Origin: JAFGCL01 sp964492335 | GTDB lineage: Bacteria; Chloroflexota; Dehalococcoidia; UBA2247; RBG-13-53-26 | Direction of reading: 5' to 3' | Assembly: GCA_964492335.1 (NCBI GenBank) | Contig: CAZBJX010000002.1 | Span: 62,001 to 126,000, forward strand | Length of the DNA: 64,000 bases | In this document: positions 34,381 to 43,134 of the stretch, piece by piece | Position numbering within the stretch: the first letter of the stretch is position 1 | Layout of the letters: each line of letters begins with the position of its first letter | Notes under the pieces: generated by a model | What the model was told of the DNA's origin: nothing | The model's database searches: none | The model's input: the letters and a program-made list of their open reading frames with translations, nothing else | Program-made: the position numbers and the translations under genes

Positions 34381-35362
34381 GGGCGATGTCGTTGAGAGGC
34401 CCGTGGCGGGGATGCCGCCGGCGGCCGGCGCGGACGCCGCAGCCGCAGTTGACACGGACGCCACCCCCGGACCGGAGCCCGATGCCGGCCCGGAGGCCGG
34501 GCCCGAGGGGCCGGTGGAGGTGGTGGTGGTGGGGGTGCGCTTTCAGCGGGCCGGCAAGGTGCACTACCTGGCGCCCGGCGGCCTGGAGCTGGCGGTGAAC
34601 GACCAGGTGGTGGCCGACACCGAGCGCGGCCTGAGGATGGGCCGGGTGGTGATCGCCCCCCGGCAGGCCCTCTCCAGCCAGTTGGCGCAGCCACCGAGGC
34701 CGGTGGCCCGCCTGGCGACGGCCCAGGACCTGGCCCAGATGGAGAACGTGCGGTCCAAGGAGCGCGAGGCCCTGGCCAGATGCGGCGAGCTGGCCGCCAG
34801 GATGGAGCTGCCGCTCAAAGTGCTCAGCGCCGATGCCAGCCTGGATTGCGCCCACGTGACGGTGTTCTTCAGCGCCGAGGGGCGGGTGGACTTCCGCCAG
34901 CTGGTGCGCGAACTGGCGGCGGCCGTCAGGGCCCGCGTGGAGCTGCGCCAGGTGGGCCCGCGGGACGAGGCCAAGCTGATGGGCGGCGTGGGGCGCTGCG
35001 GCTTCGCGCTGTGCTGCACCACCTTCCTCATCGAGTTCAGCCCGCTGTCAATCAAGACGGCCAAGGAGCAGGGGCTGTCGCTGGAGCCGGCCAAGATCTC
35101 CGGCACCTGCGGGCGGCTCCTCTGCTGCCTGGGGTACGAAGCGGACTTCTACCGCTCCATGAAGGGGAAGCTGCCCGGAATGGGCAAGCAGGTGAAGACC
35201 CCGCTGGGGGACGGCACGGTGGTGGGGGTCAACGCCATCAAGGAGACCGTGATGGTGCAGATGGAGAGCCAGGCGGCGGTGGAGTTGCCGGCCAGCAAGG
35301 TGACCCTCAAGCCCCCCGGCGAAGCGCAGAAGAAGGGCCAGCCCCGGTCCCGCAGGCGTTAG
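34355..35362 (+). CDS. PSP1 / YaaT-like domain protein
   Basis: 335 residues, overlapping hisD by 26 bp with AAGAAGG just upstream. The first 50 residues are Ala/Pro/Glu-rich and probably disordered. The PSP1 domain follows: VVVVGVRFQRAGKVHYLAPGG split over about 55-75, MGRVVIAPRQ, then the Cys-rich core MGGVGRCGFALCCTTFL (about 210-226) and ISGTCGRLLCCLGYE (about 248-262). In Bacillus YaaT and RicT these Cys ligate Fe-S clusters in a complex that affects RNase Y and phosphorelay. RicA and RicF partners are not nearby. Its stop shares bases with the convergent HNH gene. Confidence 0.88.
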   Translation: MMEMERPPEGDVVERPVAGMPPAAGADAAAAVDTDATPGPEPDAGPEAGPEGPVEVVVVGVRFQRAGKVHYLAPGGLELAVNDQVVADTERGLRMGRVVIAPRQALSSQLAQPPRPVARLATAQDLAQMENVRSKEREALARCGELAARMELPLKVLSADASLDCAHVTVFFSAEGRVDFRQLVRELAAAVRARVELRQVGPRDEAKLMGGVGRCGFALCCTTFLIEFSPLSIKTAKEQGLSLEPAKISGTCGRLLCCLGYEADFYRSMKGKLPGMGKQVKTPLGDGTVVGVNAIKETVMVQMESQAAVELPASKVTLKPPGEAQKKGQPRSRRR

Positions 35363-35883
35363 CCCGCCCGGGGCACGAACTTGCGCCACTCGGTGTGGGT
35401 GCGCAGGTAGTGGTAGGGTACGGAGAAGCCCGTGGGTGGAGGGGGAAGGGGTGCCCGCAGCAGTCTCATGCCGGCCTCCGCGGGCGTGTGCCCGGCCTTG
35501 CGCAGGTTGCAGGCGAAGCAGCAGCCGACGACGTTGTCCCACCGGTGAGGGCCCCCGCGGCTCTTGGGGATGACGTGGTCCAGGGTGATGCCCGTGGTTT
35601 CCTGGCCGCAGTACTGGCAGGTGTACCGGTCGCGATTGAACACCTCGAACCTGGTGAGGCGCTTCTGCAGGCGCGGCCGCTTGACGAACTGGATGAGCCG
35701 GACCACCGAGGGGATGGGCACGCGGGCATTCATGGCGCGCAGCTCTCCCCGGCCGTTCTCCACCACCTCCGCCTTGCCGCGGATGAGCAGTATGACAGCC
35801 CTCCTCACCCGGCAGATGTTGATGGCTTCGTAGTTCTGGTTCAGGACCAGCACGGGGACGTTTGTCGGGTCGGTTGATGCCAT
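35359..35883 (-). CDS. HNH endonuclease
   Basis: 174 residues. A CxxC zinc site and HNH core are visible: YTCQYCGQ (about 94-101), then ITLDHVIPKSRGG (about 105-117) and CCFACNLRKAGHTP with a second CxxC. The N-terminus (VPVLVLNQNYEAINICRVRRA) is typical of the small stand-alone HNH nucleases common in bacterial chromosomes near housekeeping genes. The cellular role is unknown. It is convergent with the PSP1 gene, the two stop codons overlapping by 4 bp. Confidence 0.9.
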   Translation of the reverse strand: MASTDPTNVPVLVLNQNYEAINICRVRRAVILLIRGKAEVVENGRGELRAMNARVPIPSVVRLIQFVKRPRLQKRLTRFEVFNRDRYTCQYCGQETTGITLDHVIPKSRGGPHRWDNVVGCCFACNLRKAGHTPAEAGMRLLRAPLPPPPTGFSVPYHYLRTHTEWRKFVPRAG

Positions 35884-36009
35884 TTCCCTGCGCTCTTGTG
35901 CGAGTCATTCTACCCAAAGGGGTGCCCGAAAGCAAACAGGCCCCGGCCGGCTATCATGCGGCGGAGGACCGGGCGGGATGGCCCTGTAGCCGGGACGGGG
36001 CGGGCAGGC

Positions 36010-37413
36010 TCAGAGCACCGCAGCTCGCCACACGAACATGGCGCCGCCCGGCCCGGGGTCGGCATCAACGTTGATGCGGAACGTCGCCGGCCCCGCGTCG
36101 GATATCCAGAACCGGGCGGCGCTTCCCGGGTCGCCCGCCGGGGTGACTTGGACCGCCGGGAGCGGCGGGGTGGCCCCCAGGCCGTGCTCCACGTCCACGT
36201 ATATCGAGCCGCCCGGGACCGTGGCCGTGCCCTGGTTGGCCACCCGGGCGGCGTCCAGCTTGCCGGCGCCGATGGACTCGATGCCGGCCAGTGTGGTCAC
36301 CGCGCCCACGGTCAGCGAGCCGAAGTCGATCCCGCCGTCCGCCCCGGAGCAGTCGAGGTCCGTTGTGTTGTTCCAGCTCGAGAGCCCCGATACCTTGATG
36401 TCCGACACGCCGGGACCCTCGATTTCGAAGCCGGTCCCGTTGCGGGTGACCCACACGCAGCCCAGGCGGACGCGGGAGACATCGTGCTTGACGTACACGC
36501 CGCGGCCGGCGTTCAGCCAGGCGTAGAGCTGGTTGATGGACACCACGTCCGCCAGGGGATTGCCGGGCTCTCCGCAGAGCACCAGGCCGTCGCCCCCGGA
36601 GCTGGCCCAGACCTTGTCGAAGAACAGCCTCTCGCAGTCTCCCAGGACCGTGATCCCTTCATCCCTGGGGTTGTCTACCAGCACCGTGCCGAACCACACC
36701 TCGCTGGCGCCGGGCAGGTTCACCCCCTTGCCCATGTCGATCAACTGCAGCTCGTCAACGGAGTTGCCGCCTTTGGTCCCGGCGCAGGCCATGTAGAAGC
36801 CGTTCCCGGTCGAGTGCCCGTAGGCGTACGGAGACGGCCCCTTGATGAACACCTGCTTGAAGTGGTTGTCGTGGCACTGGCCGGAAAAGGTCAGACCGTC
36901 GTTGCGCACCTGGCCGTAGATGGTGTCGAAGTCGTTCTCGCGGGTCCCGTCGGTCCCGGCGAAGCGGACCGCGTCGAAGTAGTCTCTGATCCAGATGCTC
37001 CGGGCATGGGAGAACTCCAGGTCATCGACGACAATGGCCGCGGCCGTCGACGTTCTGTGCACGAAGAGACGGGTGGCTGCCGGGGCGGCTGTGCAGGAGG
37101 CCACCTCCGCCACCCTCCAGCGGATCCAGTACTTGCCGTCAATCTGACCCCAGGCCGCCGGCACCTCCTTGAAGAAGCTGAACTGCTCGACATTCTCGAT
37201 GGACAGGATGGAGTTGTCTCCCCGGGGCTTGAACTCGGCGCCGGAGGCGACGGCCCAGGTCTGGTGGCTCCGGGGCTTGAGCGGGGACGACAGGACGAAC
37301 TCGCAGGGCTTGAACTCGAACCTGCCGCGGCCGGCGCCATCCAGCGCCGCCCCCGGGCCGGCATCAACGCTGATGCGGACAGTGGCCGGAGGCCGATTTG
37401 TGAAAACGGGCAC
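36010..37413 (-). CDS. putative right-handed beta-helix protein (start uncertain)
   Basis: About 467 residues with many short turns and Gly/Asn/Asp-rich repeats, as in parallel beta-helix (pectate-lyase-like or tail-spike-like) proteins: for example RNDGLTFSGQCHDNHF, DEGITVLGDCERLFFDKVW, GDGLVLCGEPGNPLADVV, GTGFEIEGPGVSDIKVSGL. No signal peptide or catalytic motif is apparent. The only standard start in this frame is GTG 37413. A stronger signal, AAGGAGGAGG plus ATG 37460, lies in another frame and would need a frameshift to join. N- and C-terminal ends share a motif (PATVRISVDAGPG versus PATFRINVDADPG), and the DNA repeats too. Surface or phage-derived adhesin-like protein is my guess. Confidence 0.62.
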   Translation of the reverse strand: MPVFTNRPPATVRISVDAGPGAALDGAGRGRFEFKPCEFVLSSPLKPRSHQTWAVASGAEFKPRGDNSILSIENVEQFSFFKEVPAAWGQIDGKYWIRWRVAEVASCTAAPAATRLFVHRTSTAAAIVVDDLEFSHARSIWIRDYFDAVRFAGTDGTRENDFDTIYGQVRNDGLTFSGQCHDNHFKQVFIKGPSPYAYGHSTGNGFYMACAGTKGGNSVDELQLIDMGKGVNLPGASEVWFGTVLVDNPRDEGITVLGDCERLFFDKVWASSGGDGLVLCGEPGNPLADVVSINQLYAWLNAGRGVYVKHDVSRVRLGCVWVTRNGTGFEIEGPGVSDIKVSGLSSWNNTTDLDCSGADGGIDFGSLTVGAVTTLAGIESIGAGKLDAARVANQGTATVPGGSIYVDVEHGLGATPPLPAVQVTPAGDPGSAARFWISDAGPATFRINVDADPGPGGAMFVWRAAVL

Positions 37414-37499
37414 GTTATCGTAATATCTAGACTCAATATGGCATCCTTCTCGTGTACCATGGCGTCCTCCTCCTTCTTCACAGTGCGGCGACGGGGGGG

Positions 37500-37526
37500 G
37501 GCCGCGCCTGCCGGGCGGGCGCGGCC
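37500..37526. repeat. 9-bp GC-only inverted repeat between divergent genes
   Basis: GGCCGCGCC (37500-37508) and GGCGCGGCC (37518-37526) are perfectly complementary around a 9-nt loop. There is no T-tract. It lies between the beta-helix gene (minus) and the decarboxylase genes (plus) and may be a terminator-like or regulatory structure. Confidence 0.4.
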
Positions 37527-37597
37527 TGCGGCGTTGAAGGCAGTGGCGGTCTGCGAGAGCCCGGTGCCCGGGGAGGCGCAGGCCTAGGGAGAGGGCC

Positions 37598-37969
37598 ATG
37601 GACTGGGGGCAGCTGAGGGAAGGGGGAGCGCTGATCGGGGTGGGCATGGCGATGGTCTTCGCCGCGCTGCTCGTCCTGATGGTGGCCATCATGGTAGTCA
37701 ACAGGCTGGCCCCGGAGAGGGCCCGGAAAGCGGAAGGTCCGACGGTGCTCGAAGGTCTGGCGGCTGAGGAATCCGAGAAGAGGAGGGTGGCGGCCATGGC
37801 CGTGGCGCTGGCCAGGGCCATGGAGGCAGCGTCCCGGGGTCGCGCGCGGGCCGCTGCCGGCGTGCCGGAGTGGGCCGACGGGCCCAGCCCGTGGGTGCGG
37901 GCCGGCCGCGAAGAGGTGATGCGCTCCAGGGGAAAGGCAGGACGGCAATGGGGAAGACGTTCAGGCTGA
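37598..37969 (+). CDS. oadG: sodium-pump decarboxylase gamma subunit (OadG-like)
   Basis: 123 residues with one N-terminal membrane helix (GVGMAMVFAALLVLMVAIMV, about 14-33) and a charged, Ala-rich cytoplasmic tail. This is the OadG plan, the small subunit that assembles Na+-translocating oxaloacetate, methylmalonyl-CoA or glutaconyl-CoA decarboxylases and may bind zinc. GGGAGAGGG precedes ATG 37598. It overlaps the biotin carrier gene by 22 bp and is followed by the beta subunit, so the order is gamma-carrier-beta. The carboxyltransferase alpha subunit is missing here. Confidence 0.82.
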   Translation: MDWGQLREGGALIGVGMAMVFAALLVLMVAIMVVNRLAPERARKAEGPTVLEGLAAEESEKRRVAAMAVALARAMEAASRGRARAAAGVPEWADGPSPWVRAGREEVMRSRGKAGRQWGRRSG

Positions 37970-38412
37970 CGGTCAACGATAAGACGTACGATATCGAGGT
38001 GGGGGACCTGGACCGGCCGGAGGTGGAGGTGCTGGTTGACGGCGAGAGGTTCGAGGTCCTGCTGGAAGATGCCCCTGCCGCGGACGGCGGGCCCGACCCG
38101 GTGATGTCGATCGCAGTCAACCCCTTCGTCCCCCCGGGGCCACCGCCGCCCCCGGCGCCCCGGCCCGCCCGACCGGTGGCCCCGGCGGCCGCCGGCGACG
38201 GCAAAACCCTGACCGCCCCCATGCCGGGCGTGGTCCTGGCCGTGAGGGTGAAGGAGGGGGACAGGGTGAAGCGGGGCCAGGAGGTGTGCCTGCTGGAGTC
38301 CATGAAGATGGAGCTCAACATCCTGGCCGGCGCCGACGGCGTGGTGAAGAGGATCGCCGTATCCCAGGGCCAGAACGTGGCCCACGGGGCTACACTGGTC
38401 GAGTTCGAATAG
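37948..38412 (+). CDS. biotin carboxyl carrier protein of a Na+-pump decarboxylase
   Basis: 154 residues from ATG 37948. A small N-terminal beta domain (FRLTVNDKTYDIEVGDLDRP) is linked by a proline-rich hinge (PPGPPPPPAPRPARP, about 70-84) to a biotinyl domain: TLTAPMPGVVLAVRVKEGD, then the biotinylation motif ESMKMEL (Lys at about residue 115) and ending GATLVEFE. It carries CO2 from the carboxyltransferase to the membrane beta subunit. Overlapped start with oadG and close spacing to the beta gene show translational coupling. Confidence 0.93.
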   Translation: MGKTFRLTVNDKTYDIEVGDLDRPEVEVLVDGERFEVLLEDAPAADGGPDPVMSIAVNPFVPPGPPPPPAPRPARPVAPAAAGDGKTLTAPMPGVVLAVRVKEGDRVKRGQEVCLLESMKMELNILAGADGVVKRIAVSQGQNVAHGATLVEFE

Positions 38413-38435
38413 TCTGATCATCAAGGGGGAGCCGG

Positions 38436-39590
38436 GTGGAGTGGGACAGCTTCCGCAACCTCTTCGAGGGGTTCCAGGGGATCCGGGACGAGTGGCAGGT
38501 CCTGGGGATGATGGCCATCGGCTGCGTCCTGATCTACCTGGGGATCGCCCGCAGGTTCGAGCCGCTGTTGCTGATCGGGATAGGCTTCGGCATCGTGGTG
38601 GCCAACCTCCCCCTCCATGAGTTCGTACACATCGGCGGGGACGTGGGCGGCGAGCCCGGGACGGCCACCGGCGTGCTCTACTACTTCCGCAGGTACCTGG
38701 TGGACACCGAGATCATCCCCCTGCTGATCTTCCTGGGGCTGGGGGCCATGACCGACTTCGAGCCCATGCTCAACTACCCCTACACCATCCTGCTGGGGGC
38801 CGCGGCCCAGTTCGGGGTCTTCGTGGCCCTGATGGGGGCGGTGGCCCTGGGGTTCAGCCTGAGGGAGGCCGCATCCATCGGCATCATCGGGGGCGCTGAC
38901 GGCCCCACCACTATCTACACGGCGACCAGGCTCGCCCCCGATCTGCTGGCCAGGGTGGCGGTGGCCGCCTACTCCTACATGGCCCTGGTGCCGGTGATCC
39001 AGCCGCCCATCATCAGGCTGATGACCACCCGGAAGGAGCGGCTGGTGAGGATGCCCTATGCGCCCCGCCGGGCTTCCCGGCTGGCCAAGATAGCATTCCC
39101 CATAATCATGGCGGTGGTGGGAGGGGTGCTGGTGCCCCGGGCGGCGCCGCTCATCGGCATGTTCGCCTTCGGGAACCTGCTGCGGGAGAGCCTGGTGGTG
39201 GAGAGGCTGTCGGACACGGCGCAGAACGCCCTGATGAACATCGTGGTCATCATCCTCGGGATAACCGTGGGCTCCACGCTGACTGCCGAGGCCTTCTTCG
39301 AGTGGGAGACCCTCCTCATCTTCGTGCTGGGCCTCGTGGCCTTCACGTTCGCCACGGCGGGGGGGGTCCTGCTGGGCAAGGTCATGTACTGGGTCTCCGG
39401 GGGCAAGGTGAACCCGGTCATCGGGGCCGCCGGGGTGTCGGCCGTGCCCATGTCGGCCCGGGTCTGCCAGAGGGAAGTGCAGAGGGAGGACCCGGGCAAC
39501 TTCATCCTCATGCATGCCATGGGCCCCAACGTGGCCGGCGTCATCGGGACGGCCACGGCCGCCGGGGTCCTGCTGGCCCTGGTGGACTAG
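38436..39590 (+). CDS. oadB: sodium-translocating decarboxylase beta subunit (OadB-like)
   Basis: 384 residues from GTG 38436 (AAGGGGGAG upstream). A polytopic membrane protein with about nine helices that decarboxylates carboxybiotin and exports Na+. Key family segments are LGLGAMTDFEPML (about 99-111), GIIGGADGPTTIYTA (about 150-164, with the catalytic Asp of GGADGPT), VSGGKVNPVIGAAGVSAVPM and the C-terminal LMHAMGPNVAGVIGTATAAG. The pump could belong to oxaloacetate or methylmalonyl-CoA decarboxylase; with the alpha subunit elsewhere the substrate is undecided. It would link decarboxylation to a sodium gradient. Confidence 0.95.
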   Translation: MEWDSFRNLFEGFQGIRDEWQVLGMMAIGCVLIYLGIARRFEPLLLIGIGFGIVVANLPLHEFVHIGGDVGGEPGTATGVLYYFRRYLVDTEIIPLLIFLGLGAMTDFEPMLNYPYTILLGAAAQFGVFVALMGAVALGFSLREAASIGIIGGADGPTTIYTATRLAPDLLARVAVAAYSYMALVPVIQPPIIRLMTTRKERLVRMPYAPRRASRLAKIAFPIIMAVVGGVLVPRAAPLIGMFAFGNLLRESLVVERLSDTAQNALMNIVVIILGITVGSTLTAEAFFEWETLLIFVLGLVAFTFATAGGVLLGKVMYWVSGGKVNPVIGAAGVSAVPMSARVCQREVQREDPGNFILMHAMGPNVAGVIGTATAAGVLLALVD

Positions 39591-39672
39591 GCCGCCCGGG
39601 GGGCCCGGCCGGAGAGAAAGGCCCCAGCCCCCCTCTTCGGCGGCTGAGGGCGGCCGGGGTTTACAGGCGTCC

Positions 39673-39678
39673 TATACT
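39673..39678 (+). promoter_or_regulatory. possible -10 element of the P-type ATPase gene
   Basis: TATACT at 39673-39678 in an otherwise GC-rich gap after oadB. Transcription from about 39685 would include GTG 39712 but exclude TTG 39682, which favours the GTG as start. Confidence 0.4.
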
Positions 39679-39711
39679 GTATTGGGCCGGCGCATAGAGG
39701 TCGCTTACCGC

Positions 39712-42432
39712 GTGGACGAGCATCACTGCCATAGTCTCAGTGTAGAAGAGGCCCTGGCCGTTCAGGCCTGCACCAGAGAAGGACTCAGCCAGGAAGAGGC
39801 CCTGCGGAGGCTGGCCCGCTTCGGGGCCAACGAGCTTCGCAGGGAGAAGACCCTCTCCTGGTGGCGGCTTCTCCTCGCCCAGTTCCAGAACGCGCTTATC
39901 CTCATCCTGGTGGCCGCCGCCGGCATTTCGCTGGCCCTCTACCTGGTCCGGGGCGAGGGGAGCTTATGGGACCCCATCATCATCGTGGGCGTGGTCATGC
40001 TCTCGGTGCTTCTGGGGTTCGCCCAGCAGTACCGCGCGGAGAACGCCCTGGCGGCCCTGCGGCAGTTGATCGCGCCCACCACCGTCGTGCTGCGGGCGGG
40101 GGAGGAGACTCTGCGGCCGTCGCGCGAGCTGGTCCCGGGGGACATCATGGTCCTGCGGGCGGGGGACCGGGTGGCTGCCGATGCCCGGCTGATCGAGGTG
40201 TCGCGCCTGAAGGTGGACGAGGCGCCGCTGACCGGCGAGTCCGTGGCCGTGTCCAAGACCCTGGAGCCGCTCTCTGCCGGCCTGGCGGCGGCGGAGCGCA
40301 CCAACTCGGTGTTTGCCGGGACCACGGTGGTCGATGGCAAGGGCAGGGCGATGGTTACCGCGACGGGGATGTCCACCGAGTTCGGCGGGATCGCCGCCAT
40401 GCTCCAGGACGTGAAGGAGCCCCGGACGCCGCTGCAGGAGAAGCTGGACCGGTTCGGAAAGTCCATGGCCATGGCGCTGCTGGCGATCACGGCGCTGGTG
40501 GCCGCCCTCATACTGCTGCGCACGGACAAGGGGATCATGGAGATCTTCACGTGGGGGCTCAGCCTGGCCATAGTGGTGGTCCCCGAGTCCCTCCCCGCCA
40601 TTGTGACGGTGACGCTGGCCTTCGGCGTGTACCGCATGGCCCGCTGCCACGCCCTGGTGCGCAAGCTGCACGCGGTGGAAACCCTGGGCTCCACCACGTT
40701 CATCTGCTCTGACAAGACGGGTACCCTGACCCAGAACCAGATGACCGTGAGGAAGCTCTTCGTCGACGGCCGGATGGTGGAGGTCAGCGGCTCCGGCTAC
40801 GAGCCCAGGGGGCAGTTCCGCGGCGGGAACGGGGTGGTGGCCCCGGAGCAGCACCCCGCCCTGCAGCGGGCGCTGCGGATCGGGGCCCTGTGCAACGATG
40901 CCGGCCTGTCGGCCGAGGGCGGGCAGTGGAGCGTCAGGGGCGACCCCACGGAGGGGGCCCTCCTGGTGGCCTCGGCCAAGGCCGGGCTGGACAACGAGGC
41001 CCTGGCCGCTTCCTGGCGGCGCGTGGGCGAGATACCGTTCTCCTCCGAGCGGATGCGGATGACGACGATACATGAGTCGCCGGAGGGCCTGCTGGCGCTG
41101 TCCAAGGGGGCGCCGGAGGTGGTCATGGGCGCCTGCAGCCGCGTTCGCCCGGACGGGCGAGAGAGGGAGCTTCTTGCGGAGGACAGGGCCCTGGCGCTGG
41201 AGGCGGAGAGGCAGATGGGGGCCAATGGGCTGCGGGTCCTGGCGCTGGCCTACAAGCCGGTGCCGGGGCCGGGCTGGGAAGAGGGAGAGGTGGAGCGCGA
41301 CATGGTGTTTGCGGGGCTGGTGGGCATGATCGACCCGCCCCGCGAGGAGGTCAAGGAGGCCCTGGGGGTGTGCCGGAAGGCGGGCATCAAGGCGGCCATG
41401 ATCACCGGGGACCACAAGACCACCGCCGAGGCCATTGCCCGGGAGCTGGGCCTGCTGAAGGACGGGCTGGCGCTGAGCGGTGACGAACTGGAGGCCATTG
41501 ACGATGCGGAGCTGGAGCGGCTGGCCGAGAGGGTCGAGGTCTATGCCAGGGCGTCGCCGGCGCACAAGCTGCGCGTGGTCGAGGCGCTGCAGAAGAGGGG
41601 CCACGTGGTGGCCATGACCGGCGACGGGGTCAATGACGCCCCGGCCCTCAAGAGGGCCGACATCGGCGTGGCCATGGGCCTGACCGGGACGGACGTCTCC
41701 AAGGAGGCTGCCCACATGGTGCTCACGGACGACAACTTCGCGTCGATCGTGGCCGCGGTCAGGGAGGGGCGGCACATCTTCGGGAACATCAGGAAGTGCC
41801 TCATGTACCTGCTTTCGGCCCACATCGGGGAGCTGGTGCTGATGATCGGGGCGGTCCTGACCGACCCCCGCTTCCTGCCCCTGGTGGCGGTGCAGCTGCT
41901 CTGGCTCAACATAGCGGTCGACGGCCCCACCGCGCTGGCGCTGGCCTTCGACCCGCCCGACCCCGGCATGATGGAGCAGCCGCCGCGCAGCCGGCGCAGC
42001 GGCATCCTGCCCCCCAGGGCCCTGGGCTTCATTGCGGTGGCCGCGGTCTGGTCGGGCCTGGTCACCTTCGGCGTGTTCAAGTGGGCCCTGGCCTCGGGGC
42101 GGCCGGAGCAGGAGGCCCAGGCCCTGTGCTTCGTCACCCTGATGATCGTCGGGGAGTTCACGGCGCTGGCCGCCCGGTCGGAGGCGAAGCCGCTGACGCT
42201 GATGGGGCTTGCGGAGAACAAGTGGCTGCTGGTGGCTATGGTCGGCACCATTGCCGCCACCCTTCCCCTGATCTACGTGCCGGCCCTGCAGGAGCACTTC
42301 CACACATACAGCCTGCGCTGGACGGACTGGGGTATTGCCATTCTGGCCAGCCTTACGCTATTCTTGGCGGCGGACTTCTACAAGGCCCTGTGGTCGCGGG
42401 CGGAGGCCAGAAGAGGAAAGCGGTCCGGATGA
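39712..42432 (+). CDS. P-type cation-transporting ATPase (P2/SERCA-like)
   Basis: 906 residues from GTG 39712. Actuator motif DEAPLTGES (about 164-172), phosphorylation site DKTGTLTQNQM with Asp at residue 334, nucleotide-binding segment, and MTGDGVNDAPALKRADIGVAMG hinge (split, about 638-659) are all intact, with ten predicted membrane helices in the P2 arrangement. The N-terminal VDEHHCHSLSVEEALA plus GLSQEEALRRLARFGANEL is the cation-ATPase N domain. P2A enzymes move Ca2+ or Mn2+, related ones Na+ or Mg2+. Its position after a Na+ pump is suggestive but not proof of Na+ transport. The stop overlaps the next gene (ATGA). Confidence 0.93.
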   Translation: MDEHHCHSLSVEEALAVQACTREGLSQEEALRRLARFGANELRREKTLSWWRLLLAQFQNALILILVAAAGISLALYLVRGEGSLWDPIIIVGVVMLSVLLGFAQQYRAENALAALRQLIAPTTVVLRAGEETLRPSRELVPGDIMVLRAGDRVAADARLIEVSRLKVDEAPLTGESVAVSKTLEPLSAGLAAAERTNSVFAGTTVVDGKGRAMVTATGMSTEFGGIAAMLQDVKEPRTPLQEKLDRFGKSMAMALLAITALVAALILLRTDKGIMEIFTWGLSLAIVVVPESLPAIVTVTLAFGVYRMARCHALVRKLHAVETLGSTTFICSDKTGTLTQNQMTVRKLFVDGRMVEVSGSGYEPRGQFRGGNGVVAPEQHPALQRALRIGALCNDAGLSAEGGQWSVRGDPTEGALLVASAKAGLDNEALAASWRRVGEIPFSSERMRMTTIHESPEGLLALSKGAPEVVMGACSRVRPDGRERELLAEDRALALEAERQMGANGLRVLALAYKPVPGPGWEEGEVERDMVFAGLVGMIDPPREEVKEALGVCRKAGIKAAMITGDHKTTAEAIARELGLLKDGLALSGDELEAIDDAELERLAERVEVYARASPAHKLRVVEALQKRGHVVAMTGDGVNDAPALKRADIGVAMGLTGTDVSKEAAHMVLTDDNFASIVAAVREGRHIFGNIRKCLMYLLSAHIGELVLMIGAVLTDPRFLPLVAVQLLWLNIAVDGPTALALAFDPPDPGMMEQPPRSRRSGILPPRALGFIAVAAVWSGLVTFGVFKWALASGRPEQEAQALCFVTLMIVGEFTALAARSEAKPLTLMGLAENKWLLVAMVGTIAATLPLIYVPALQEHFHTYSLRWTDWGIAILASLTLFLAADFYKALWSRAEARRGKRSG

Positions 42433-43103
42433 TAGCGGTCAAGAACCTGACCAGGACCTACAGCGTGGGAAAGGTGGAGGTGAGGGCGCTGGTGGATGTC
42501 TCCCTGACACTGGAGGATGGGGACGTCACCTGCGTGATGGGCAAGAGCGGCTCCGGCAAGTCCACGCTGCTGAGGCAGCTGGGGCTCATCGACCGGCCTA
42601 CCTCCGGCCAGATCTTGCTCGACGGCCAGGACGTTACCCGGCTCTCGGACGGCGCCAGGGCGAGGTTGCGGCTGACCCGCCTGGGGTACATCTTCCAGGA
42701 GTTCGCGCTGCTTTCGGAGCTGACGGCGCACGAGAACGTCTATCTGCCGGGGATGATGCTCGGCGGCGGGGACCGCAGCTACCAGAAGAGGGCGGCCGAG
42801 CTGCTGGAGGTGGTGGGGCTGGGGGACCGGATACGCCACAGGCCGAGGGAGCTGTCGGGAGGGGAGCAGCAGAGGGTGGCCATCGCCCGGGCCCTCATCA
42901 ACAACCCCCGCGCCCTGTTTGCCGACGAGCCTTGCGCCAACCTGGACAGCCTCTCCGCCGAAGTGGTCATGGATACCCTGATGCGGCTCAACAGGGACAC
43001 GGGCGTCACCATAGCCTTCGTCTCCCATGACCCGGACGACAAGAAGTACGCCCGGAGGCTGATCTTCCTCAAGGACGGGAGGCAGGTGCCGGAGTACCTG
43101 TAG
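42429..43103 (+). CDS. ABC transporter ATP-binding protein (LolD/MacB-like)
   Basis: 224 residues starting at ATG 42429 within the stop of the P-type ATPase. Walker A GKSGSGKST (38-46), Q-loop YIFQEFALL, signature LSGGEQQRVAIARALINNP, Walker B LFADEPCANLD and H-loop VSHDPDD are complete. It belongs to the LolD/MacB/FtsE group that drives FtsX-like permeases for lipoproteins, peptides or envelope remodelling. The permease follows after 31 bp. Confidence 0.94.
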   Translation: MIAVKNLTRTYSVGKVEVRALVDVSLTLEDGDVTCVMGKSGSGKSTLLRQLGLIDRPTSGQILLDGQDVTRLSDGARARLRLTRLGYIFQEFALLSELTAHENVYLPGMMLGGGDRSYQKRAAELLEVVGLGDRIRHRPRELSGGEQQRVAIARALINNPRALFADEPCANLDSLSAEVVMDTLMRLNRDTGVTIAFVSHDPDDKKYARRLIFLKDGRQVPEYL

Positions 43104-43134
43104 CCTGCCTGCCGACCGGCGCGCTGGAGAAGCA

